Part shown: piece by piece, positions 19,619 to 30,504 of the stretch
How positions within the stretch are numbered: the stretch's first letter is position 1
How the letters are laid out: the number at the start of each line of letters is the position of its first letter
NCBI GenBank assembly: GCA_016871195.1
Contig: VFZN01000003.1
Coordinates: 65,902 to 129,901 of the forward strand
DNA from: Acidobacteriota bacterium
GTDB taxonomy: Bacteria; Acidobacteriota; Vicinamibacteria; Vicinamibacterales; UBA2999
Length of the DNA stretch: 64,000 nucleotides
Direction: 5' to 3'
The notes under the pieces: generated by a model
What the model was told of the DNA's origin: nothing
The model's database searches: none
Seen by the model: the letters and a program-made list of their open reading frames with translations, nothing else
Made by a program: the position numbers and the translations under genes

Positions 19619-21844
19619 CTACACCGGTAGCTCTATCGTGAACCGCGTGCCGCGGGGCACGTGGTCGGACACCGTGATGTGTCCACCATGCTCGACGACA
19701 ATCCGCCGTACGATGGCGAGCCCCAGACCGCTGCCCCGCCCTTTCGTCGAGTAGTACGGCAGGAACAGCTGCTCGCGATCCGACGCAGGCAACCCCGGAC
19801 CGTTGTCGGCCACTCCCAGGCGGACTACTCCGGCCTGTTCATCACGCACCGCATCCAACCACACGATGCCCTTCCGGTCCATGGCCTCAATGGCATTGTC
19901 GATCAGGTTGACCAGCACACGCTTCATCTGTTCAGGGTCGGCTCTGATCACCAGTGACTCGGGACCGGGCTGCACCTCGAAATGCACACCGTCCACCACC
20001 CCACGGTAGAGAGCCAGCACATCGTCGAAGAGGCGACGTACCGCGAGCACGGTCACCCGCGGCGCCGGCATGCGCGCGAACTGGGCGAACTCATCGACCA
20101 GGCCCTTCAGCGATTCGACTTCCCCGGTAATCGTTTCCGTGCACTCACGCACCAGGGCATCACGGGCGGGTTCGAGTTCGGTCAGCTGACGCCGCAGGCG
20201 TTCTGCCGAGAGTTGAATCGGCGTGAGCGGATTCTTGATTTCGTGCGCCAGGCGACGGGCGACCTCGCGCCACGCGGCTACCTTCTGGGCGCGCACCAGC
20301 GGAGTCACGTCATCGACGACCAGTACACAGCCATCGTCATCGCCGGTCGCATCGGTGAGCGGGGTCACCACCGCGCTCAGGTGCCGTTCACCGCCCTCCT
20401 GCACCAGCTGCACTTCGCCGGCCACCGTGTCGCCACCGGGCTCCGGTGTCCGCCGGAGCAGCAGGCGGCTCAGTGGCTCGAGGGCCGGGCGTCCAAACAC
20501 AGGCGCTGCCTCGACGCCCACGACATCGGCATCGAGCGACAGCAGCCGCTGGGCGGCACGATTGACCGTCGTGATGCGGCCCTCCCGGTCGATCGACACC
20601 ACACCTGCGGCAATCCGCTCGACCACCGTTTCGATGTAGCGCCGCCGGCGTTCCCCATCGGCATGCTGCCGGGCGAGGTCACGCCCCGCCGCTTCCAGCT
20701 GCTGCCGCGCTTGCGCCACGTCGTTTGCCATCGCATTGAAGGCCTCGACCATGGCGGCGAACTCGTCGCTGGCATCGACCTGAATCCGCTGATGATAATG
20801 ACCGGCACTGATCTCTCGTGCCGCGACTGACAGCGCCTGCACAGGCCGGGTGATGCGCTTGGCCAGATAGAGGCCAACCCAGGACGAACCCACCAGAATC
20901 AGCAGGGTCGCCATGATGAAGAAGGATAGATAGACGCCCGCCAGTGGCTGCCGCAGCACACGCAACTGCGAGTAGTCCTCGTAGGCGGCCGTCAGCCGCT
21001 TCGCACGCTGCGCGAGCCCGCCGGATAACCGTTCAGAGACCACCACGACGCCGCTGACCCGGTCGCCGCGGGTCACCCGCTCGGCCACCCGCAGCCACTC
21101 GGCACCGTCGCGGCCCGGGTCGACCGCCCACGGCCCGTCGGCGGTGGCCTCGAGGGCCTGGCGCGCCAGGCGTGCAGGCTCCCCGGCACCGTCAGGTCGT
21201 TCCTCCCGTCCAGCGACAAGGGTCAGCACTGACTGCAACGCCAGTGTGCGGCCGCGGGTCTCGGCGCGAAACACATCGACGCGCACCGTCGCGCCGCTGC
21301 CGGCCTCCTGCTGCACAGCCTGGCGAACGGTCGCGCCCTCGCTGGCTGCCGACAGGGTCGCCAGCCGCTGCGCCAGCCGTCGGGCCTGCGTCCGGGTGTC
21401 CTGCTGGCGCTCGGCGTAGTAATTCGCCGCCATCCCATTCGCCGAGGCGAGGATGTCGTCGATCGGCGTCGCAAACCATCGGTCGACCGTGGTCAGCACC
21501 ACCCGGCTGCCGACGAGCAACACCAGCAGGGCCGGCACCACGGTCAGCCCCAGCATCATCAACACCAGCTTGGCGCGAAATCTAGCGAACGGCAGCCGGC
21601 GCCGGCCTTCGATGAGTGACTTGATGACGTTGCGCCCCAGCAGAAACAGCAGGGCCAGCAGCATCGTGAAGTTGGTCACCGTCAGGGCATACAGCACACC
21701 CTCGGCCAGCAGATCCGGGGCGAGGCTCGACACCCGCCCTTCGGCGACGACCAACGCGGCGATGATGACCACCAGCACGGCAATCCCCGCCAGAATCAGG
21801 CGGGGATTGTCACGGAACGGCCGGCGTTCAGCGGAGGCAACCAC
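19619..21844 (-). CDS. sensor histidine kinase, NtrY-like (TM, HAMP, PAS, HisKA, HATPase)
   Basis: H-box AHEIKNPLTPIQLSAERLRR, VADNGPGLP, YYSTKGRGSGLGLAIV; adjacent to NtrX-like regulator. Confidence 0.94.
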   Translation of the reverse strand: MVASAERRPFRDNPRLILAGIAVLVVIIAALVVAEGRVSSLAPDLLAEGVLYALTVTNFTMLLALLFLLGRNVIKSLIEGRRRLPFARFRAKLVLMMLGLTVVPALLVLLVGSRVVLTTVDRWFATPIDDILASANGMAANYYAERQQDTRTQARRLAQRLATLSAASEGATVRQAVQQEAGSGATVRVDVFRAETRGRTLALQSVLTLVAGREERPDGAGEPARLARQALEATADGPWAVDPGRDGAEWLRVAERVTRGDRVSGVVVVSERLSGGLAQRAKRLTAAYEDYSQLRVLRQPLAGVYLSFFIMATLLILVGSSWVGLYLAKRITRPVQALSVAAREISAGHYHQRIQVDASDEFAAMVEAFNAMANDVAQARQQLEAAGRDLARQHADGERRRRYIETVVERIAAGVVSIDREGRITTVNRAAQRLLSLDADVVGVEAAPVFGRPALEPLSRLLLRRTPEPGGDTVAGEVQLVQEGGERHLSAVVTPLTDATGDDDGCVLVVDDVTPLVRAQKVAAWREVARRLAHEIKNPLTPIQLSAERLRRQLTELEPARDALVRECTETITGEVESLKGLVDEFAQFARMPAPRVTVLAVRRLFDDVLALYRGVVDGVHFEVQPGPESLVIRADPEQMKRVLVNLIDNAIEAMDRKGIVWLDAVRDEQAGVVRLGVADNGPGLPASDREQLFLPYYSTKGRGSGLGLAIVRRIVVEHGGHITVSDHVPRGTRFTIELPV

Positions 21845-21858
21845 GGTCGCGTGCCCGT

Positions 21859-22323
21859 TTAATCCTTGGTCTTGAGCAAATCGGTCAGCTCGGACATGAA
21901 CTCACCGATGTCCCGGAAGTGGCGATAGACCGACGCGAACCGCACGTAGGCCACCTTGTCGAGACGCTTGAGCTCTTCCATGACGAAGGCCCCCACCTCC
22001 TGAGTGGCGATTTCCCGGTCGCCGCGTTCCTGCAGCATCGCCTCCACGCGGTCGGCCACGTCTTCAATCGTCGCCAGACTGACCGGTCGCTTCTCGCAGG
22101 CCTTGAGCAGGCCGGCCATCAGCTTCTGCCGTTCGAAGCGCTCGCGGGTGCCGTCCTTCTTCACCACCATATAGGGGATCTCGTCGATCCGCTCGTAGCT
22201 GGTGAACCGACGATGGCAGTCGTCGTTGAGACACTGTCGACGACGCCTGATGACATCGCCTTCACGACTCTCCCGCGAATCGACGACCTTGTCACCGATG
22301 TGACCGCAATAGGGACACTTCAT
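21859..22323 (-). CDS. nrdR: transcriptional repressor NrdR
   Basis: [31 protein letters not shown] and ATP-cone. Confidence 0.97.
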   Translation of the reverse strand: MKCPYCGHIGDKVVDSRESREGDVIRRRRQCLNDDCHRRFTSYERIDEIPYMVVKKDGTRERFERQKLMAGLLKACEKRPVSLATIEDVADRVEAMLQERGDREIATQEVGAFVMEELKRLDKVAYVRFASVYRHFRDIGEFMSELTDLLKTKD

Positions 22324-23357
22324 GGCTGCTCCTGTCTGTCACCCACATCCGCCGGATGGGCCGGCCCCCTGATGACCCGCAGGTCGAGGCCGTCCCGCAG
22401 AGCGTAGCCCAGCCCCAGCACCACGGTGGGCACCGTCGACGTGGCGTGCAGGACGAGTGCGGCGGCCACGGCTGCATTGTTGTCGATGCCGAACAGAGCC
22501 GTCGCCCCAAGGCGGAACGCCTCATGAAACCCGCCCACGCCGCCCGGCGTCGGCACGGCCACGCCGACGACGAGCAGGGCCATCAGCAGCCAACTGCCCG
22601 GAAACGAAATGTCGAGGGCAAAGGCCCGGCCCACCGCCCAGGTCTCGAGACAGATGACCAGCCACAGCACGACCGACCAGACCAGCGCCGCGAACAGCCG
22701 AGACGGTCGTCGAAGCGCTGCACATCCTTCGGCGAGTCGGCGAATGACGGATTCCAGCAGCCAGGCGACCCGCGCCGGCAGCACGCGGTTGGCCCACCGA
22801 AACAGGCGCTGCATCCACGTCTCGTGGCCAGCCAGCGCGTACAGGCCCACGAGCGCGGCCAGCCCGAGGGGGGCCGCCGTCAGGCCGCCCAGGCGCACCG
22901 CATCGAGCACCGCCGAGTCGCGCGTGCGCAGCACGTCGGCCATCAGCACGAGCGCCGCCGCGAGCAGGCCGAGAATCGCCACCAGGTCGAGCAGCCGCTC
23001 GAGCAGGATGGTCGCGAAGGTCGCGGTCGGATTCAGGCCTTCGCGTCTGGCCAGCAGGTAAGGCCGGAGCACTTCACCCGCCCGCGCCGGTAGCACGGAC
23101 GAGGCCCCGAAGCCGATGAGCGTCGTCGCAAAGGCGGTGCGGAATCGGGTGGGTCCGAGCGGGGCCAGCAGATACTGCCAGCGCTCGGCCCGCACGACAT
23201 ACGACAGGACCACGAGGGCCACGGCCCCGACGAGATAGACAGGGTCGGCCGTCAGCAGCGCCGCTTTGACGCCGGTCCAGTCGGCATTGCGGAGGAAGAG
23301 CCAGAGCAGCAGGGCCGCCAGGCCCACACCCAGCAGCGTGCGGAGGAAGGAGCGCAC
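22320..23357 (-). CDS. lysylphosphatidylglycerol synthase TM / flippase-like domain protein
   Basis: Multi-[50 protein letters not shown]. Confidence 0.88.
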   Translation of the reverse strand: MRSFLRTLLGVGLAALLLWLFLRNADWTGVKAALLTADPVYLVGAVALVVLSYVVRAERWQYLLAPLGPTRFRTAFATTLIGFGASSVLPARAGEVLRPYLLARREGLNPTATFATILLERLLDLVAILGLLAAALVLMADVLRTRDSAVLDAVRLGGLTAAPLGLAALVGLYALAGHETWMQRLFRWANRVLPARVAWLLESVIRRLAEGCAALRRPSRLFAALVWSVVLWLVICLETWAVGRAFALDISFPGSWLLMALLVVGVAVPTPGGVGGFHEAFRLGATALFGIDNNAAVAAALVLHATSTVPTVVLGLGYALRDGLDLRVIRGPAHPADVGDRQEQP

Positions 23358-23469
23358 GACGCCCTCATGTTACACGGTGCGCGGACCCGCCATGGACGGC
23401 GGGGGCACGCGAGGGCGTTCCCCGATCTTGCGCGCGTGTGCGCCGGCCCGATACCATGTCGGCTCGCTC

Positions 23470-24375
23470 ATGCCTCACCCGCCGCTGCTCGACACTGTCT
23501 GCCCTGATTTGCCTCTCGTTCGCCGCGGCAAGGTCCGCGATGTCTACGCCGTGGGCGACGACCTGGTCATGGTGGCCACTGACCGTATTTCGGCATTCGA
23601 CTACGTGCTCGGCTCTGGCATTCCCGACAAGGGACGCATCCTGACGCAGTTGTCGGCGTTCTGGTTCGCCCGCACGCGTGACATCGTGCCCAACCATGTC
23701 ATCAAGACGGATGTGCGGCGCTACCCCGCCGTGACCGCCCCGTACGCCGACCAGTTCGAGGGACGGTCGATGCTGGTGCGACGTACGACCCCCCTGCCGG
23801 TCGAATGTGTGGCCCGTGGCTATCTGTCTGGGTCGGGCTGGAAGGATTACAAGGCCTCCGGGGCCCTCTGCGGACACGCCTTGCCGCCCGGGCTCCGCGA
23901 GTCTGACCGCCTCCCCGACGTGCTGTTCACCCCGGCGACCAAGGCCGAATCGGGCCACGACGAGAACATCACCGAGGCCGAGGCCGCTGCCGTTGTCGGT
24001 GCCGACCTGCTGGCGCGCCTCAAGCGCCTGACGCTGGACTTGTATGCGCACGGTGTCGCACATGCCGCGTCCTGCGGCATTATCCTCGCCGACACCAAGT
24101 TTGAGTTCGGGCTGACCGATGCCGGCGACCTGCTGCTGATTGACGAAGCGCTGACGCCCGATTCGTCACGCTACTGGCCGGCCGAACAGTACGCACCAGG
24201 TGGTCCCCAGCCCAGCTTTGACAAGCAGTATGTGCGCGACTATCTCGAGTCGATCCGCTGGAACAAGCAGCCGCCCGTACCCTCGCTGCCGACCGACGTG
24301 GTGGCCCGCACCCGTGACAAATACCTCGATGCCTACCGGCGCCTGACGGGCGCCGCGCTCGTCCTCGGCGACTAA
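23470..24375 (+). CDS. purC: phosphoribosylaminoimidazole-succinocarboxamide synthase
   Basis: VRRGKVRDVYAVGDDLVMVATDRISAFDYVL; ECVARGYLSGSGWKDY; SFDKQYVRDYLE. Confidence 0.97.
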   Translation: MPHPPLLDTVCPDLPLVRRGKVRDVYAVGDDLVMVATDRISAFDYVLGSGIPDKGRILTQLSAFWFARTRDIVPNHVIKTDVRRYPAVTAPYADQFEGRSMLVRRTTPLPVECVARGYLSGSGWKDYKASGALCGHALPPGLRESDRLPDVLFTPATKAESGHDENITEAEAAAVVGADLLARLKRLTLDLYAHGVAHAASCGIILADTKFEFGLTDAGDLLLIDEALTPDSSRYWPAEQYAPGGPQPSFDKQYVRDYLESIRWNKQPPVPSLPTDVVARTRDKYLDAYRRLTGAALVLGD

Positions 24376-24391
24376 AGGTCTCGCCCCGCCG

Positions 24392-24628
24392 ATGAAGGAA
24401 CAGCTCGACACGCTCGTGGGCGAAATGGTGACGCGCGGCATCAGTCTCGATGATGCGCAGCGCGAATTCGAGGCGCATTTCATCACCCGCGTGCTGCGCC
24501 ACCACCGCGGCAATGTGAGCCGCGCCGCCACGGTACTGGGCATGCACCGCAATACGCTTACACGCAAGCTCCGCACCCTGCGCATCCGGGCTCGCCGTCC
24601 GTCGACCCCCGCGGCCCCGCCGACTTGA
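24392..24628 (+). CDS. Fis-family HTH DNA-binding protein
   Basis: EFEAHFITRVLRHHRGNVSRAATVLGMHRNTLTRKLRTLRI. Confidence 0.88.
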   Translation: MKEQLDTLVGEMVTRGISLDDAQREFEAHFITRVLRHHRGNVSRAATVLGMHRNTLTRKLRTLRIRARRPSTPAAPPT

Positions 24629-24655
24629 CAGCCCGCACGCGGGGTCTGCTATCAT
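24625..24655 (+). promoter_or_regulatory. putative sigma70 promoter for groESL
   Basis: TTGACA (24625-24630) - 19 nt - TATCAT (24650-24655), with TGC extended -10 context. Confidence 0.55.
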
Positions 24656-24673
24656 TGGCAGTCGTTCATAGCG

Positions 24674-24708
24674 ACTGCTAGCCGCACGAGGGGTCGAGTG
24701 CTAGCAGT
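24674..24708 (+). promoter_or_regulatory. CIRCE-like operator / inverted repeat upstream of groES
   Basis: Perfect 9-bp arms ACTGCTAGC (24674-24682) and GCTAGCAGT (24700-24708); contains CIRCE right half GAGTGCTAG (24696-24704) with a degenerate left half at correct 9-nt spacing. Confidence 0.65.
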
Positions 24709-24779
24709 GGCTGAAACTGGTGGATAACCTTGGGCGCCCCTGGCGGGCGTCTGACCCCTCACTGAACACAGACGGAGTC

Positions 24780-26730
<1,951 letters not shown>

Positions 26731-26783
26731 TCCACTGAAGCCCCGGGCCGCACACGCCCGGGGCGCAGTGTCCGGTTCGGTCA

Positions 26784-26816
26784 GGCCCGGCAGCGTCGTG
26801 CTGCCGGGCCTTTTTT
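26784..26816 (+). terminator. intrinsic terminator after groEL
   Basis: GGCCCGGCAGC-GTCGT-GCTGCCGGGCC followed by T6. Confidence 0.93.
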
Positions 26817-26852
26817 GCACCTGTCAACAGACGACTCCTGGCACCACCGGTC

Positions 26853-28382
26853 CTACCGCGCCGGCACGGCCTCCATCAGCAGCGCCAGCGCCCGGTCGAA
26901 GTCGTCCCCACCCGGTCGCGCCCCTTTGAAGTGGCCGAGCCGCACCACCACCAGGTCATATGACGGAATGATCAGCGTGGTCTGGCCGCCTGCGCCCGAC
27001 ATGTAGTACGCCTCTTTGGGCACGGGCATGCCACCGTCACCATTGATCCAGAAAAAGCCGCCACCGTATTGCGGCCGCTGGTCGGCGACCCAGGCCGGGG
27101 CCAGCGTGGACGCATACGCGACGTAGCCCTCCGGCAGCAGCCGCTCGCCGTTCCAGACGCCGTCCTGCAGATACAGATTGCCCAGTCGCGCCCAGTCGCG
27201 CGCCGACATGAACTCGTAGCCCTGCGTCAGGTAGTTGCCGTAGGGATCCGTCTCCATCACCATCGTGCGGATGCCGAGCTTGTCGAAGATCGCACGCTGT
27301 GGATAGCTCAGATAGTGCTCACCGAGCGTCTCGGCCCCCAGGCGATTGAGGTAGTTGGTCACCACCGGATCGGTGTTGCGATACCGGCCGACGGTGTTCG
27401 GGGGCCACTGCAGAGGGCGCGTCGCCGCGAAGGCAAAGGTGTTGGCAGCCCCGGTGTAGAGATAGAGATGATCGGGATACGTCCCGCTCGGGTCGTAGTC
27501 CGGATCGTTCGGTGCCTTGATGCGCAGGCCGCTCGACATCCGCATGATGTCTCCGATGCGAATCGCGGCGCGCGGGTCGCCGGGCGTCTGCTGCCACTCG
27601 GGCACCGGCGCGGGCTGCCACAGGTCGTAAACGCCTCGGCGGATCAGCGTCGCCATCACCGTGCCGGTCACGCTCTTGCCCATCGACCAGCTTTCGAGGG
27701 GCGTCGTCGCGGTGATGCCCGCGCCATAGCGCTCGGCGATCAGACGCCCCTTGTGCGTCACCACAAACGCCGCCGTGTGTCCCTCGGGATTCGCAAACGC
27801 GGCGGCCACGGCCTCGGCCAGTTTGTCCGCACGCAGGGTGGAAGGGAGGGGGTCGGCCGGCAGCGTGTCTCCCATGGGCCACGGCGCCGTTGCGGGGACC
27901 GAAATGCGCCGCTCGATCCGCTCCGGTGTGAAGGACAGGCGGTCGCTGCCCTCTGCCAGCGTGATGCATCCCTGTGACTCGGGCCCCGTGTAGACGGCGA
28001 CGCGGGTCGGCCCTCCCGGCACAGTGACCGACACGGTCCGCTTCTCCCGATCCAGCACCGGGGCCCCCAGCTTCGCCCGCATCGCATAGGGCGCGGCAAA
28101 GTAGCCCACGTGCTCGGCCGCAAACGCCAGGTCGAGGCCCGTGATGAACACCGCCGAGCACATCGTCTTGGCGAAGCCCGAGGCGTGGTGCGAGAGCGCA
28201 TCGCTCGGTGGAGGGGTGTACGGGGTGGGAAGCTCCAGCGATGCGGCCCGCGCAATCAGGGCCGCCTTCCTCTCGGCGGCGGCGTCAGACGCCACTGGAG
28301 GTGCCTGCGGCGGAGGCGCGCAGGTCGCCACGGCACCGGCAAGTACACACACGACAGCAGTCAGGCGAACGGACACGGGCAT
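26853..28382 (-). CDS. serine hydrolase (beta-lactamase/class C family), probable lipoprotein or secreted
   Basis: ESWSMGKSVTGTVMATL (SxxK), YRNTDPVVTNYL, N-terminal signal with Cys. Confidence 0.88.
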   Translation of the reverse strand: MPVSVRLTAVVCVLAGAVATCAPPPQAPPVASDAAAERKAALIARAASLELPTPYTPPPSDALSHHASGFAKTMCSAVFITGLDLAFAAEHVGYFAAPYAMRAKLGAPVLDREKRTVSVTVPGGPTRVAVYTGPESQGCITLAEGSDRLSFTPERIERRISVPATAPWPMGDTLPADPLPSTLRADKLAEAVAAAFANPEGHTAAFVVTHKGRLIAERYGAGITATTPLESWSMGKSVTGTVMATLIRRGVYDLWQPAPVPEWQQTPGDPRAAIRIGDIMRMSSGLRIKAPNDPDYDPSGTYPDHLYLYTGAANTFAFAATRPLQWPPNTVGRYRNTDPVVTNYLNRLGAETLGEHYLSYPQRAIFDKLGIRTMVMETDPYGNYLTQGYEFMSARDWARLGNLYLQDGVWNGERLLPEGYVAYASTLAPAWVADQRPQYGGGFFWINGDGGMPVPKEAYYMSGAGGQTTLIIPSYDLVVVRLGHFKGARPGGDDFDRALALLMEAVPAR

Positions 28383-28510
28383 CGGAGCCTCCTTGGACCG
28401 CTGCATCCTCCCCCAAGTCACCCGCCCATGCAAGAGACGGGCGATCTCTCCGGCACTGGAATCGGCAACGGATGTGGCAGACTAGAGTGTTAAGGGGAAC
28501 CCGCGTCGCC

Positions 28511-29428
28511 ATGTCATCTGTCTCTCTGTCTCGTGTGGTCGCGGCCCTCCTGGCCGTCGGTCTGCTGTCCGGGTGCTCATTTGTCACCAACCGCGCCACG
28601 CGCCTCGTCGCCGACACGCTGGCCGCGCCAGGCACCACGATCACCTCCGACAACGATCCCGATCTGGTCCGCGATGCCGTCCCGTTTGCGCTGAAAACCT
28701 ACGAGTCGCTGCTGCAGTCCATTCCGCGGCATGTCCCGCTCCTGCGTGCCACCTGCAGCGGCTTCACCTCGTATGCCTACGGCTATCTCGCCACCGACGC
28801 CGATCTGGTGCGCTACACCGACCGGCAGGCGGCTCGCGTCATTGATGCGCGCACGCTGAACATGTATCTGCGGGCCCACGAATATTGCATGCGCGCCCTC
28901 GAGGTGCGCTTCCCTGGTGTGCGCCAGGCCCTGCTGACCACGCCGGCCACAGCCCTCAGTCGTGCGTCCAAAGAAGATGTGGAGCTCATCTACTGGTCTG
29001 CCGCCTCCTGGGGGCTGGCCATGGCGCTCAGCCCCGATACGCTGGCCATCGACTTTCCGGCGGTGCGCGCGCTGGTCGAGCGCGGTCTCTCTCTCGAGGA
29101 GCGGTGGTACTACGGGGCCCTGCACGAACTGATGATTGTCATGGAAGGCCAGGAACTGCTCGGAGGGTCGCATGACAAGGCACGCGGCCACTTCCAGCGC
29201 GCCGTCGACATTCAGAAGGGGCTGTCGCCCGGTCCGTATCTCTCGCTGGCCACGGCCGTGACAGTCGCCACCCAGAACCGTGCCGAGTTTGACGACCTGC
29301 TGTCGAAGGCGCTGGCCGTCGACCCCGAGGGCAATCCCTCCGAACGCCTCACCACGCTGCTGCTCCAGCGACGAGCGCGGGCCATCCAGGCGCAGGCCGA
29401 ATATCTGTTTCTGTCCCGGGAACCGTAA
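28511..29428 (+). CDS. TRAP transporter TatT component family lipoprotein
   Basis: Lipobox VGLLSGCSF; body resembles TatT family; immediately upstream of dctP-like and dctQM-like genes. Confidence 0.85.
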   Translation: MSSVSLSRVVAALLAVGLLSGCSFVTNRATRLVADTLAAPGTTITSDNDPDLVRDAVPFALKTYESLLQSIPRHVPLLRATCSGFTSYAYGYLATDADLVRYTDRQAARVIDARTLNMYLRAHEYCMRALEVRFPGVRQALLTTPATALSRASKEDVELIYWSAASWGLAMALSPDTLAIDFPAVRALVERGLSLEERWYYGALHELMIVMEGQELLGGSHDKARGHFQRAVDIQKGLSPGPYLSLATAVTVATQNRAEFDDLLSKALAVDPEGNPSERLTTLLLQRRARAIQAQAEYLFLSREP

Positions 29429-29467
29429 CGTGTCGCGGGTCGTCCCACCCCGCATGGAGCTGAGTGC

Positions 29468-30502
29468 ATGCTGAAGTCATTCCGTCTGTCGTTCACCGTG
29501 GCCGCGGGTGCGGCGCTGCTCGCCCTCTGGGCGGCCACCGGTGCGGCGCAGGCGCCTCTCACCCTCAAACTGGCCACGTTTGCCCCGGCCAACTCCGCCT
29601 GGCACAAGGCGCTGCTCGACATGGGCGACGTCTGGTCGAAGGGCACCGGCAACCGCGTGACCCTGCGTGTCTATGCGGGCGGTACGCTGGGCACCGAGGC
29701 CTCGGTCGTCCGCATGATGAGTCCGGCCGTCGGCGAACTGCAGGCCGCCCTGCTGCTGCCGCCGGGACTCGCCCGCATCGACGATGCCGTGGATGTGTTC
29801 GGGCTGCCCTTCATCTTCGAGAGCGACGACGAGATGAAGGCCGTGTTTACGACGCTGCGGCCGATGCTGACCCAGCGCATCGAAGCGAAGGGCTACAAGG
29901 TGCTTCACTGGGGCAGCGCCGGCTGGTTCAATCTCTTCTCCAAGAAGGAGATTCGTACGCTCGCCGACCTCAAGGCCGTCAAGCTCTACACCACCGACGG
30001 TGATGACAAGTCGGTGCAGTGGTACAAGAACAACGGATTCCAGCCGATTCCCCTCTCCGTTAACGACATGGTCGGCGGGCTCAAGCGCGGGATGATCGAC
30101 GCCGCCCCGAGTCCGGCCTATGCTGCGTCAATGCTGCAGATTTTCCGCGACGCGCCGTTCATGCTCGACGTCAAGCTCGCGCCGGTCATCGGGGCCACGG
30201 TCGTCACCGCGGCCGCGTGGTCGAAGATCAGCGCCGCCGACCAGGGCGTGATGCTGGCCGAAGCGGCCAAGATCGAGCAGCGCTTCCTCACCGAGGCCAG
30301 CGCCCTCGACGCCACCGCCGTGGGCACCATGTCACAGCGAGGCCTGAAGGTGATTACGCTGCCACCGGCGTCGATTGCCGAATTCCGGAAGACGGCCGAA
30401 GGCATGCTGCCGTCGATGCGCGGCACGCTCGTGCCGGCCGAGGTGTTTGACGCGGCGATGCAGGCCCGCGCCGCGTATCGGAAGTCACGGGGCGGCAAGT
30501 AG
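29468..30502 (+). CDS. TRAP transporter substrate-binding protein, DctP family
   Basis: LTLKLATFAPANSAWHKALLDMGDVWSKGTGNRVTLRVYAGGTLG; signal peptide. Confidence 0.93.
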   Translation: MLKSFRLSFTVAAGAALLALWAATGAAQAPLTLKLATFAPANSAWHKALLDMGDVWSKGTGNRVTLRVYAGGTLGTEASVVRMMSPAVGELQAALLLPPGLARIDDAVDVFGLPFIFESDDEMKAVFTTLRPMLTQRIEAKGYKVLHWGSAGWFNLFSKKEIRTLADLKAVKLYTTDGDDKSVQWYKNNGFQPIPLSVNDMVGGLKRGMIDAAPSPAYAASMLQIFRDAPFMLDVKLAPVIGATVVTAAAWSKISAADQGVMLAEAAKIEQRFLTEASALDATAVGTMSQRGLKVITLPPASIAEFRKTAEGMLPSMRGTLVPAEVFDAAMQARAAYRKSRGGK

Positions 30503-30504
30503 TC

